Below are positions 50,399 to 63,190 of a DNA stretch of 64,000 nucleotides, in pieces. The number at the start of each line of letters is the position of its first letter. Position 1 is the stretch's first letter. This DNA comes from Rotaria sp. Silwood1. Lineage: Eukaryota; Rotifera; Eurotatoria; Philodinida; Philodinidae. The notes under the pieces are model-generated. The model did no database searches, had not been told where the DNA came from, and saw only the letters and a list, made by a program, of their open reading frames with translations. The stretch is from the NCBI GenBank assembly GCA_905250075.1, contig CAJNOP010000011.1, forward strand, positions 2,683,958 through 2,747,957. Reading direction: 5' to 3'. The translations under genes and the position numbers were made by a program.

Positions 50399-53300
50399 AT
50401 GTTCGCACTCAATGATAATAAACCTATTTGGGTACGAGATAATGAACATGGCTTTCTTCTTGGTAAAATAACCGATATTGGTTCAGATAATGTTACTGTT
50501 CAATTGAATGAAAATAGAAAGGTTTGAAAAACAAAAAGAATCAAATTTGAAAGAATAAATCTTTTTATTTCTATTTTATAGAAATTAGTTGTACCGTACG
50601 ATTCAGCATTTCAAGCAGAAGAATATGATAAAGATGTTGATGATAATTGTTTGTATTTGTTTTATTGAAATTTTTAAATTAATGTTTTTTTTTTCTTTTT
50701 CTATCGAAGGTGCCCTTATGTATCTTAATGAAGCAACATTATTAAATAATGTTCGTCGTCGTTATAAAAAAGATTTAATTTATGTATGATAAAAATAGAA
50801 AACTAAAAAACAAAAAAAAAAGATTTTTCTTTCAAATCAAATTTATCTTTTAGACTTATGTAGCAAATATTTTAATTGCAATTAACCCATATAAAGAATT
50901 ATCTGGTCGGTATTCAAGTAATGCTATCAAAAGCTATAATGGAAAATCACTTGGTATTATGCCACCACATGTTTATGCCATTGGTAGGTTATTGAGAATT
51001 TTGACACAACAAAAAAAAAATTTTTGAATGAATAATGTGAATCATGACTTAGTAGAAGATATGAGGTGAAAGAGTATCACAAATAGAAGACTTCCTGCTA
51101 TGAAACAAGATATTTTAAATATGATCTTCAAGAGATTCAGTGAAGTTTATCAATAAGATGCCGTAAAACTCAAAGATTGACTGTCTTTATACGGCTATCC
51201 GTAGTGTTCGTCTTATCCAAATTTTCTCATATCTGATCGAATCGTACTTTAATAATTTTTTCTAGCTTTTTTTTGTATTCAGTGACAAACAAACTCTATA
51301 TATTTCTCAGATATGTTTCAAAAGAGAAATATTAAAAAATTTTCTTAACGTTAGTAAAATATTTATATGATGTGACAATCTAAGAATATTCGAAAGATTA
51401 TTTTCATTCATCAATCTTAAAAGTACACTGTAGTCCATCTAACAAAGTAAATATTTGTTAAATATTATTGAAAACTAAATAATTAATAGGTGCAGAATTA
51501 AAATTTTGTTCAATCTAAAAATTATGAAAATATTAGATATGAACTTCAGTCAAAGTTTTCATTCAGATCAAACAATTGTTATATCATTCAATATCTAAAG
51601 AAAATTGAATTAATCCGAAATTTTAATCATAAATAATATAATATAAATATTATTTCTTTTATATTTAAGGTGATAAAGCATATCGTGATATGCGTTCTAC
51701 CAAACAAAGTCAGTCAATAATAATATCAGGCGAATCCGGAGCTGGTTTGTAGGATAATTTTATTTAATCATGACTTTTACTTCCTTATATTTGTAGGTAA
51801 AACTGAATCAGCTAAATATGTTTTACAATATTTAACTGAATCATACGGTGCTCATAATGGTCAAATTGAAGATCGTATAAATAAATGTAAAATAAATCAA
51901 ATAAAATTCTTATTACTACATGTTTTTTATTGTTTGTTTTTACTTAGCCAATCCATTATTAGAAGCATTTGGCAATGGTAAAAAAAAAGAAAATTCTTTT
52001 TTTTTTTTTGTTATTTTTGTAAATAAAAACCTGAATATTTAGCTAAAACAACTCGTAATAATAATTCAAGTCGTTTTGGTAAATTTATTGAAGTTCATTT
52101 TAATGATAAAGTATTTCGAAAAAATGAGTTTTAAATTAAAAGAAAACAAATAAAAATATCTTTTTTTCTAGCATCGTGTTGTTGGTGGTTATATATCACA
52201 TTATTTACTTGAAAAATCTCGTATATGTGTTCAATCAAAAGATGAACGAAATTATCATATATTTTATCGTTTATGTGCTGGTGCACCTGAAACTATTCGA
52301 AGTGCATTACGACTTACATCACCAGATAGTTATCATGTTTGTTTATTAAAATGAGAACAAAAAAATTTCTTTCTTATTAAAATTTTTTGATTTTTTTTGC
52401 TTTGCTTCTATATTAGTATCTTAATCGTGGTTGTACACAATATTTTTGTAATAGTCAAACAGAAAAATCTTTATCAAAAACACGTCGAAGTCAAGATGTA
52501 AGTCATATGAATAAATAAATTAATTTAAAACAAAACAAAAAAAGGAACATCTTTTCTTTTTTTTTTTTTTTATTGTTTTTATTATTTGAATAGAAAAATT
52601 TTCTTGATGTAAGATATTTCTATTGTCATCAGTGTTGTTGTTTCTTTATGATGAATTAAAATAAACAAAAAAATATGTTCTTTTCTTTCTATTTTTAGTT
52701 TATATCAAAAGGTGCATTACGTGATCCACAATTAGATGATGTTAATGATTTTAATGAATGTGATGAATCAATGGATCAAATGGGTTTAACAACACAAGAT
52801 AAATTCAATATTTATAGTACAGTTGCAGCTGTTTTACATGTTGGAAATATTAATTTTGAAGATGATCCCGAAAGTACAAAAGGTGGTTGTAAAGTAACAT
52901 CAGCAACAGAAAAATCATTAAGTATAACAGCCGAAATGCTTGGTCTTGATCAACGTGATTTACGTAATGCATTAATAACAAGAGTTTTAATGACAAAAAC
53001 AACTAGTAGTAGTAAAGGAACGGTTATTCCGTAAGTAAATTTTGTTAAACACGATCTAAGAGGAGCGTTGAAGTATCGAGATAAAACGTGAAGTCTCTGT
53101 CCATAGACCGTATATTAAAAATATATGAACTATTTCGTTATTGCATTTCTGGTAGATTAAAAGGATGGTTACAGAAATATGTCCCGAAAAAAAACACTCT
53201 GCCTGTAATAAGCAACAGCAACTACATCGTATTTTATATTTTAATCCCGCAGAAATCGCCTTAAAAGTTTCTTTTTTTTTTTATATTAAATTCAAATAAT

Positions 53301-56300
53301 TTATTTTTTTGTGTTTTATTAGTGTTCCATTAAAAGTTCATGAAGCTCAAAATGCACGTGATGCATTAGCTAAAGCAATATATATTCGATTATTTGATCA
53401 AATAGTTACATTTGTTAATAAATCAATACCATTTAGTTCATCTACATCATATATTGGTATTCTTGATATAGCTGGTTTTGAATATTTTCCTATAAATTCA
53501 TTCGAACAATTTTGTATTAAGTATGATAATAATAATAAAAAAAAAGAAAAAGTCAACTATTAATATTCGTTTTTATTTTTAGTTATTGTAATGAAAAATT
53601 ACAACAATTTTTTAATGAACGTATACTTAAAGAAGAACAATTATTATATGAAAAAGAAGGTCTTGGTTTGAAAAAAATTAATTATATTGATAATCAAGAT
53701 TGTATTGGTATGTTGATTGAATTTCTTATTTTATTATTATCGTCTTTTATTTTCTTCTTTATTTTAAATTAAATAGGAGCTTGGTAGGGGCCAATTTTTT
53801 TTCTTAACTACATTTGTGTGTCTGTGTGGGTGTGTGTTTACGTCTGTTATTGTGTATTTTGCATGAGCATTATAAAGAATATATGAAATATGAGTAATTA
53901 GAGAAATATGTTGGCTTCAAATATAAGCTTGTAATTATTTAAGATAACCAAAACAAAACAAAAAAAATGTTAAATAATGTTGCACCTATCAAAAAAAAAG
54001 CAAAAAACTAATTATGACATATCAATAGAAAAGACGAATATGAAGTCTTTATTTAGACAAATTTGTGTATTGCATGTCATTTTATCTTAGAAGGATTGAA
54101 TTAAAAGAAAAGAAATAGTACTTTTTAGTATAGAAGAACTATAACACAAAAGATGAAGTAGCAAAGGTCATATTTTAAAGGCTTTAATGGCCTGCTTCAC
54201 ATTATGAGATGTTTTTATCGAGTGCTTCATATAAAAGAAAGAGAGAGAGAGAGAAAGAGTATGTCACATTTTGAAAAGACTTAAATAAACAAAACATTTT
54301 GATGACATTTTTTTTTGTAGTACATGAATTGATTTATCGTTAATCTATTGAATGAAATTTAAAAAACTAATAAACGAGAATTATAAATGTTTATCTATTG
54401 CAAGATATAACAAAAATACAGTCGGATTTTTCTTTGAACTTGAAAAGAAAGAAGAAGAGTTGTTTGTTTTTTTCGAGTGATCTTGAATACATAAATAAAT
54501 CCTTCGAAGGAATGATAAATGTTGAAAATACTTCTATTATAACAATCTGTTTGAGCTTATAATTACTTTCAACAATTCACAATAACATATTATATTAATT
54601 TGCTAATTTTTAAACCAATAATACTCACGAGTCTGTTTAAAATGTGTGAAAAACAGCATGTTTACGTCGTTACTTCAGCTTTTTTTTTTATTATTTGCAT
54701 GATAAATGAAAAATATTTGGTTTTGAATTTTTATTATTTTATAAATGTATATTGAATTTATTATGTAATATGTTTAGATTTAATCGAAGCAAAAACAACT
54801 GGTTGTTTTGATTTATTAGATGAAGAAAGTAAATTACCAACACCACGACCAGAACATTTTACAACGGAAGTTCATAATCGTAATAAAGGCCATCCAAGAC
54901 TTGATGTAAAAAAGAATAAATTTTTTTTTAAATTGTATTGATTTATTATTTTTTGTTGTGGTTGTTCAGTTTCCACGAAAATCTAAATTACGTGCATCAC
55001 GTGAAATTCGTGATGATGAAGGTTTTCTAGTTCAACATTTTGCTGGTAGTGTTGTTTATTCAACTGTATGTATTTAATGATAATATAAACTATTTATGTA
55101 CATAGAAAGTATTGTTTGTTTCTTTTTTTTAAATTTTTTTAGGCACAATTTATTGAAAAAAATAATGATGCATTACATACATCATTACTTATTCTAGTTC
55201 AAGAATCAAGAAATAGTTTCATTAAAAATCTTTTTCCCAAAGCACCCGAACATGAACAATCAGCAGGAAAATTAAATTTTATTTCTGTTGGTTCAAAATT
55301 TCGTTCACAATTAGCTGATCTTATGAATAAATTACGAAGTACTGTAAGTAAACAAATCATTATTTTATCTGATTAGTCTTGCTGGAATAAAGAATTCAAT
55401 AATAATATGATTTTATATTGTTACAAAATAGAATAATCTAGAAGTTCAGCACCCTATGATTTTGAGCGTTAACTTATGCAAGTCAATGTTAAGTCTACCT
55501 TACAACTAATGCCAGCTATAGTCTAGACGGAAGGTCAGCATGCTATCGAACGATTGATCTAAGATAAATAGGCGTTTGTGACTGGTCCAAGGTAATTCCA
55601 TGGTTGATGGTGCTGAAGTTTAACTACAGTATCTTGTGGATACGTGTTGAACAACACAGCAACTTAGCCATAGCAGCCTTGTATTACGTTGAAGGAGCAG
55701 AAAAATTTCGACTACATTGAAAAGACCGGAAATATTCTAAGGCTGATAGAATCACAGATTTGAGAAGAAAACAAATCTAATTGAACTTTAAAGTGTAAAG
55801 AAGCTGAATTCTCCTAGTTTCAAATTCTGGTTGTGCAACAAAAGCGTTGTATACCTAGGTAGAAAAATATCTAACTGATTTACTTTATTATTAAGATGAT
55901 AAATAAACAAATGAAGAGTTTTCTTTTTATTTAATAGTAGATCTAGAGAATTCTGTAAGGAATACCAGTCTTTCTTGTGAAATTACTTCAATACAAAAAA
56001 GTCGCATTAATACTACCTTGGATGATTCTCAAAAATCTGAAATTCGATCATGATCAATTTCACTCTATGTGATGAAATATATTTAAAAACTCTTCTATAT
56101 TGTTTTAAATTTCAAATAGGGTATTAGTTTTATTCGTTGTATTAAACCAAATCTCAAAATGGTTTCAAATTTATTTGAAGGTGGTCAAATTCTAAGTCAA
56201 TTACAATGTAGCGGTAAGACTTTCAGAATATAGTTTCTATAATTGCAGTAAATATTGTCTTTTTTTTTCTATAGGTATGGTATCAGTGTTAGATTTAATG

Positions 56301-59300
56301 CAACAAGGTTTTCCATCACGTACACAATTTGCTGAATTATATGGAATGTATAAATCATATTTACCAAAAGAATTAGCACGACTTGATCCACGTCTTTTTT
56401 GTAAAGCATTATTTAAAGCTTTAAATCTTCGTGATACAGATTTTAAATTTGGTTTGACTAAAGTTTTTTTTCGTCCGGGAAAATTTGCTGAATTTGATCA
56501 AATTATGAAATCTGATCCCAATAATTTAGCTATACTTATATCAAAAGTTAAAAAATGGCTTTTATGGACACGATGGAAAAAAGCTCAATGGTGTGTTCTA
56601 TCTGTTATTAAACGTAAATTAATTTAGAAGACAAAAAAAAAAACAGAACTAATTTATTTGGCAAACATTTTTATTTTTATTATTTAGTTCGAAATAAAAT
56701 TCTTTATCGACGTCAATGTTTAATTGATATTCAAAAACATGTTCGTATGCATTTAGTTTATAAACGTTATGCACCACGGTAGATATATGAAAAATTTTTT
56801 CAAATGTATTTTGTTAATATTTATTCTTTGTTGATTTTTTCTTTGCTTAGAATTCGAGGTTTAGTTAAAGTTAAGGCATTACATGAACAAGTTGCTTCAA
56901 TGGAAAAAATTGTTGGACAAATGAAAGTGAATAAAGAACAAGTTTCTAAACAAGTACACCAATTAAGACAACGAATTGATCAATTAATGCATGAAATTAC
57001 AGTATGTTTCATTTATAATTTCTTTATATAAAATTATAGATTAGTTTTATCAAGAAAATCTATTTATATTCTATTATGTTTACTTAGTAGAGATCATCGT
57101 TTTCCAGTCTTCAATTATTGAATTATGAGTGTTTCACCCGATTTTTTCTCTATAATACTGAATTTTTTTTTCCACAGATAGACTTTATATTGACTAGAAA
57201 TATTCTTCAAATTTGAACTAGAATAAACATAAGTGTAAACTTTTAAACAAACGCCTGTTATCAACTGTGTTTGAAAAGAAGAACGTTTCTACGACTAGGT
57301 GAAATCTCGATTCGAATACGTGTTTTCTAGCTTAAACTTTAAGATGTTCCGAATGACTCTAAGATCTATCTTTAGACCAAACTTCAACTCAGAATTTGGT
57401 TATCCAGATTCTCAGCGATTCTATGCTCATAATGCAACAAACGAAATGATTTATGAACGATAAGTACAAAAACGTTCAGTATGCACAAAACTGAAGTCAA
57501 AAGAATGTTAGTATGAATCGAAATGAAGAAGGACTATAGATGTACCAAACTGTTTCAGTCATTTTTGTTTGAATAATGAAAAATACTCGTATTTACTCAA
57601 CTACATGACACAACATTTTTCTATTGATAGAGAATTGAAGTAGGAAAATGATATTAAAGAATGTCAAAAGATATATTTCGACAACGGTATTGAACTACGT
57701 GCTAGAAACAATTCAAAAACCTTAACCCAATTCTTTTAGGTTATCTTTTAGTTTTCTTTCAGTTTTTTATTAAATCAGATGATTCATTGCATCATTGTTC
57801 ATTTGGTTGTCAGAGATAGGCATCTGTCTATATTTGGGATGCGATAATTTATCAATATAATTCATAATCAATGAAATAAGTTTGAAATATTGAAATGCTA
57901 GCATTAGGTTTAGTTGCGTGCCTAGACAAGATTACCACTCATACCCGTGTACATTCATTGATCAATCAATAGACGTCTATGAACTTTTCTTGTGCATATT
58001 TTTTCTTAAATATAATAAAAACAGATTCTGAATATATATTATTACAACTTACAATTTAGTATTAAGACCACACTCACTCTCCTCAAAAATCGATATAACA
58101 CCAGTTACATTCAAATTGCATGAAGTTTTCAGCCTTATGCTAGGACATTTTCGGAATATATTCCATAGACAAAAGTAAAACAAGCTCCTTTTGCAATCTG
58201 AAATTTTCTGTGGGTTCTCGTTCTATTGATTTAATGGATTTTTTTATTTGAAGGATCATATCATATTGCAGCGTTTTGCAGAACTTTTTTATTTGAAAAA
58301 ATGATGCTAATTATAAAAACTACTTCATTATCTAATTGTAATAAAGCTTTATTTAAAATAAGGGACTGTTTCATGTCCAATATATTGACATGTTCTTTCA
58401 AACGAGAAAAAGGTCAAATGCATAGCACGAACGTTTATTGAGTATTCTAGGTCTTACAATCAACAAAGCATAGATAGAGAAAAAGCGAAAGAAATATTGA
58501 AAACTTTATAAATAAACATCAATTAATAAAATCGAAATTGTATTAAACTCTTCTTTTTTTTAATATTCTATTTAGAATAAATCTATGAATTCAACACATA
58601 TTGATAATGCCTACAATGATCTTGTTTCATCAATTGATCGTGAATTTCGTCGATTAAAACAAGTTCTTGCTGAACAAGAAATAAAAGAAGAAGAAGCACG
58701 TTTGAAAAAAATTCAAGTAAATAAATAAACAATTTTTATTCTATAATCAATATAATATTAATAAAAAAAAAACTAAATTACAATTTTTAAATATTTAGAC
58801 GGAACTTGAACGTGAAAAAAATAAAAAAGTTGCTGAAGAAAAACGTTTAGCACAAGAAAAAGAAGAATTTCGACAGTAAGAATTTTAGTAATTCTTATTT
58901 TACTTTTTTCAATTAAAAATTTTTTTCTATGAACATTAGACGTTCAGCTATTGCTCAACGTCAAAAGGAAGAAGAACAGTTTAAAGGTAAACTTAGTGCT
59001 GAAGAAACAAAACGACAAGTAAGAAGAAATTTAAAAAAAATTCAATGTCATCGAATCAAAAAAAAAATAAAACATTCATTTAAATATCTTTCTATAGAAA
59101 GAACGTGAAGCAAGAGAATCCGATGAAGAAGCTCGTTTAGCTGAAATGAATGAACGTGAACGTCGTGATTATGATTTAGCACGACGTCTTGCTTTAGAAA
59201 CAGGTGGTGAAGCTGATTTACCACATTTACAACGAACACGTCGTCCTGTTATTAATCAAAAACATGATTTAAGTAAACATACGTATGCACAATTACGAGA

Positions 59301-61312
59301 TTTAATTAATACATCTTGTGGTAAATAAATCACAATAGGAAAAAAAAGAAACTAGAATATTTTATTTATTTATATTTTCAATAGATTTGGAATTACTTGA
59401 AGCTTGTAAAGAAGAATTTCATCGACGTTTAAAAGTTTATCACGCATGGAAATCAAAAAATCGAAAAGGAAAAAATCCATCAGCTTTAGATGATAAAATA
59501 GATGAAGACGAAGAACGAGCTCCAAAGGATATTTTAAATAATAGTAAGTTTATTTATTAATAAAATATTAAATAAATTAGACATACACTGATATATAATC
59601 GTTCCGTTTTGAGTTCCATGCAATATAAATGCACGATAATGTTTCAAAACGATAATTAATTAAAGATTTAGAAGACAGCCATCATACAAGACCTTCTGAA
59701 AGTTCATGCAAAAAGATTTGTTCTTTGAAATATAATTTACAACGAATTGTTCAATATGATGACCTATGTCAATAAAATCATCATATTTAATCACGATTAA
59801 GCTACAATTTTTTAAAATGCATGATTGAGTCATTTTCGTCAATTTTTTATAAAAGTATATCCGAGAAATCCATTAAAAACTCGAAGAATCATGGTAGAGA
59901 TCTTCTAAGAATTTTCTTAGGAAACTAAGACGAGACTTATAACTTTTGTATATGATATCGTTTATTGATGTAGTCTCATAAGTGAGAGAGAGATAAATTC
60001 TTATCTTTCCTCTTCTTACATATAATATTAAAATATAAATTTTTTACTTCAGTCATATTTATTGATGAAATTATAATCGAGAGCAATCTAAATAAAAACA
60101 ATATATAATTTATATTGTAAAATTGTATTTAATGTGCAATTCGTTCTTGACATTGATCTTAATGAAAATAATAGAAACGATTGTAGATTAAAATAGTTTT
60201 TCTAATAAAATAAGATGCATTATACAAGACTTGACAACACAAAATAGTCATGCTTGTATTCTTATTGGTTGAAACTAATAAGACAGTAAATATTTAGTTC
60301 ACCTTTTCCAATAGATATCATGCCCAGGAACTACTAAAAATATTTGTTTAGACAAAATGATACAAATTTTGTTTTCAGAAATAAAAATATACGAATTATT
60401 TTTGTATCGTTGTTTTTGAAATATCATGATTAACTGCGATTTATTTCACTATATGAAAAACCGCCTATCAATATTATTGAATCTTGAAAACTTTCATGAT
60501 TTACATGACATGAATACAGTTAACTGAAAAACATAAAATCTATGATTTTCGATATCAATAAAAAGTTAACATATTGCAAAAAATTTTTGTTTTTGAATTA
60601 ATGAATTTCTTTTATGCGTTCTAAGTTTTAAATTTAATCAAATTTTTATCTGTTAGTCTTATATATGTAGGCTTTCATTTTAAATTTATCTATTAATTAT
60701 TTAAATAAAAAGAGCTTATATCGATTACTACGTCTATCTGTAATAAGCAAACAAGTATAATTTATAATATTTTATATTTCAAAGTTGTTCCACTTTCATT
60801 GACTGGTGGCACATCGATATCAAGTGGATCAATGAAAAAAACTGGACAATTATTAACAACTATTAGTTCAAAAAGGACTGGTAGTGGTAAAGTAGCTGAA
60901 CAACGATACTTTCGTATTCCATTTATTCGTCCAAATGATGAAAATCGAGATCCACATAGCGATCAAAAAAAGAAAGGATGGTGGTATGCTCATTTTGATG
61001 GTAAGATAAAATATTTGATTTTTGAATTTTTTTTATCAATAGCTGTTTTTATTCTTAGATAAATGGATTGCTCGTCAAATGGAAATACATCCAAATAAAG
61101 AAGCCGTACTTCTTGTTGCTGGTGTTGATGATATGAATATGTGTGAATTAAGTTTAGATGAAACAGGATTAACATCGAAAAAAGGTGCTGAAATACTTGA
61201 ACATGATTTTGAACAAGAATGGCTTAAACATGGTGGTCGAGAATATTTAAAGTCACATTTTGGACAAATTAGTTCGAAATATGTTGTTCAATTACTTCAA
61301 GGTTATCGTTAA
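50399..61312 (+). CDS. MYO6: Unconventional myosin VI (28 exons, 1273 aa)
   Basis: Actin motor that moves toward minus ends, used in endocytosis and organelle anchoring. Exons: 50399-50521, 50582-50648, 50710-50783, 50854-50983, 51670-51744, 51797-51886, 51948-51977, 52043-52110, 52172-52336, 52417-52497, 52594-52608, 52699-53030, 53323-53520, 53583-53707, 54778-54905, 54970-55065, 55143-55343, 56120-56213, 56275-56613, 56688-56778, 56851-57001, 58576-58716, 58799-58875, 58940-59018, 59098-59320, 59385-59543, 60785-61000, 61059-61312. Motifs: P-loop GESGAGKT (152-159), switch [11 protein letters not shown], switch II DIAGFE (465-470). The myosin VI-specific reverse-gear segment ([14 protein letters not shown], ending near 810) and an IQ-like helix follow. 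The tail is a charged helix, then the cargo domain with RRL (1078-1080) and WWY (1183-1185). Human myosin VI is about 1290 aa. The ATG has an in-frame stop 21 nt upstream. Confidence 0.95.
50984..51669 (+). other. Myosin VI intron 4 (686 bp)
   Basis: Longer than most introns of the gene and without recognisable content; no open frame or repeat could be supported in it. Confidence 0.6.
53708..54777 (+). other. Myosin VI intron 14 (1070 bp)
   Basis: Contains a GT-rich stretch near 53812-53860 and a purine run of GA repeats near 54235-54260. No exon-like sequence was found. Confidence 0.6.
55344..56119 (+). other. Myosin VI intron 17 with a possible short inserted element
   Basis: The segment 55440-55620 is visibly richer in G+C than the surrounding intron. 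It is flanked by inverted TTCAGCACC (55445-55453) and GGTGCTGAA (55609-55617). Read on the minus strand, its middle part resembles a tRNA D-arm (AATCGTTCGATAGCATGC). It may be a small non-autonomous element, either MITE-like or SINE-like. Confidence 0.35.
57002..58575 (+). other. Myosin VI intron 21 (1574 bp)
   Basis: Largest intron of the gene, located between the first tail helix and the charged tail region. Base composition near 57200-57700 is less AT-rich than usual for introns here, which may mark an old insertion, but no boundaries or coding remains were found. Confidence 0.5.
59544..60784 (+). other. Myosin VI intron 26 (1241 bp)
   Basis: Lies within the cargo-binding tail at the place where vertebrate genes vary in splicing. 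I see no additional in-frame exon between the flanking sites. The minus-strand open frame 59660-59842 looks like chance. Confidence 0.5.
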
Positions 61313-61362
61313 AAATATTTATTGATTTAGTACACAGTGGACAAAAACAAAAACAAAGCCAA

Positions 61363-61368
61363 AATAAA
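61363..61368 (+). terminator. Polyadenylation signal of myosin VI
   Basis: Canonical AATAAA 51 bp after the stop codon, followed by T-rich sequence from 61380. Its position fits a very short 3' UTR. Confidence 0.5.
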
Positions 61369-61937
61369 ATAGACTATTGCTTTTCTTTTCTTTTTTTTTT
61401 TTTCTTTTCAATTTCTACTACAAAATTTTACCTTGTTGTTTACAAAAAACAAAAAAGTATACAAATATCTAATATGTCTGATTTTTTTTTCTTTTGTTGT
61501 TGTAATGATATTTCTTTTTAATCTATTCAGTTTTCTTCGTTAGAATGAACAAAACAAAAAAAAAAAAAGAATGATTAGTGCATTTAAATGTTTGCTTGCT
61601 TTTTTTTTCTTGTCATTGTTTTATGTTTAATTTAATCTTTTTATTTCAATTTAACAAAACAAACCAGACTTTAAATCAAATAAATATTTGTGCTTGAAAA
61701 TTATTATCTATATATTTTATTTGCATTTCTTTTCTTTAGTTTTTCAAGAATATACTAGACAATGAAGAAGAACTAATGGTATTTTATTGATAAATATTTA
61801 ATCAATAGAGAAGAAAAACAGACAGAGAATATTATGGTAGGAATGAAATTTGAGGTTAGTTACAGTCATTTTTTTAATTTTTAGTATGATGAAAATGGTG
61901 ACAAATTTTATTATTTTTTTTTTAATCATTTTATCTA

Positions 61938-62154
61938 TTAATTCTTGTACCAACAACTTATTGCCTATGGTCGAAATCAGAAAAAAAAAGTAAGAGAGAA
62001 ACAAAAGCAAGAAAATCATGGATATATGATATTTTATGAAAATTTAGAAAGTACACTACATCCTGAAGATACATCGAGTTTTGCACCATGTCGTTATAAG
62101 CATTAATTGTTACATGCAAATGAATCTAATCGACGACGACGAGCTACATTGACG
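61938..62154 (+). pseudogene. Exon-like fragment with one internal stop
   Basis: One frame reads LYQQLIAYGRNQKKKVREKQ, then HGYMIFYENLESTLHPEDTS and FAPCRYKH. It meets a TAA and continues in the same frame as LLHANESNRRRRATL up to a good GTAAGA donor at 62155. It looks like a decayed exon of an unidentified gene placed just upstream of the mariner remnant. No family could be assigned and no companion exon was found. Confidence 0.3.
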
Positions 62155-62353
62155 TAAGATATCATATATTTATATTCGAATTTAAGTTGATACTGGGTGT
62201 GATGAAAATTTTTGCGATCTATTTAAAAGTCATTCTATGCTATTCATTTGTTGCAATAACTAGTTTATTTTATATGACTATGATAGACATAGACACTAAT
62301 ATCCTACATCGATCTGATCGGTTGTTATTTACTATCTTTTGGTTGATTTCTAA

Positions 62354-63190
62354 ATGGTTAACAATGATGATCTACGATATGTAGTTATTTCTCACTACGA
62401 AAATGAGAAAAAAAAACAGTCAGAAATGGCAAAGCTATTCATGAATAAGGTTCATCGAAGTACAATTGGTGGCTGGCTACATTGGTATAAACAAATTGAT
62501 TCAATAGGTGTTAAAATAAAATCACGACGGTCCAGAACTGACCAAATATAATAAGTGATCAATTTGGTGTAAAAAGGCTTGATTCCAATGTTCTCCAAAA
62601 AAAGTTTATAAACAATGGTCAAAAATTTAACAAATAATACTGGAAACATCAAGCGAGTGCTCAATGATGAATTAAACAAAACATGTTACAGAAATATTGA
62701 TGTTCAACAGTTAAAAAAAGATTAAAAGTTAAACAGGCAAACATATTGCTAATGAATTTGGGAGAATATCAACCGTAGTAAATTGAGAAGAATGATGTTT
62801 ACTGATGAAAAAATTCTACTTACAAAAAATGATTATTTTCATTCCGAAAAATGACGTTGTCTGGATTTATAATCGATTCGATGCTAATAAATGTCGTAAA
62901 TTACATGAAATGAAATAATATCCGGTTTGCGTCATGATTGAATTAGATATAAACTGGGATGGACTGACATGCCAATATTTTTTTCCGAAAAAGACGTTTA
63001 AATTGCAGCTAATTCCTCAAGAATGGTGCAAAACTAATTTCAATTTATTCATTGCGAAATAAAAGTGGTCACCGAAATCTTGAGAATTTAATCTAGTGGA
63101 TTATTCTATCTGGATAAACGTATCAAATCATGTAGAATATTATAGAGTTAAAGCTATGAACAATATTCGACAAGAAAGAAAATAAAGAAA
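62354..63190 (+). mobile_element. Degenerate Tc1/mariner-like transposase remnant
   Basis: The piece 62354-62551 encodes a helix-turn-helix-like N terminus (MAKLFMNKVHRSTIGGWLHW) and ends in a stop. MFTDEKI at about 62795-62815 matches the first catalytic Asp block of the mariner family (FTDEK). FIPKNDVVWIYNRFDANKCR (from 62838) and then PVCVMI follow in a different frame. LVDYSIW at 63093-63113 matches the SPDLNPxDYSIW block that holds the last catalytic acid. Frame changes and several stops show the copy is dead. Terminal inverted repeats were not found, so outer limits are unknown. Confidence 0.75.

Noticed and set aside
62354..62551. Possible intact small DNA-binding protein
   Set aside because: Downstream transposase blocks FTDEK and VDYSIW in other frames show it is the N-terminal piece of a dead mariner copy.
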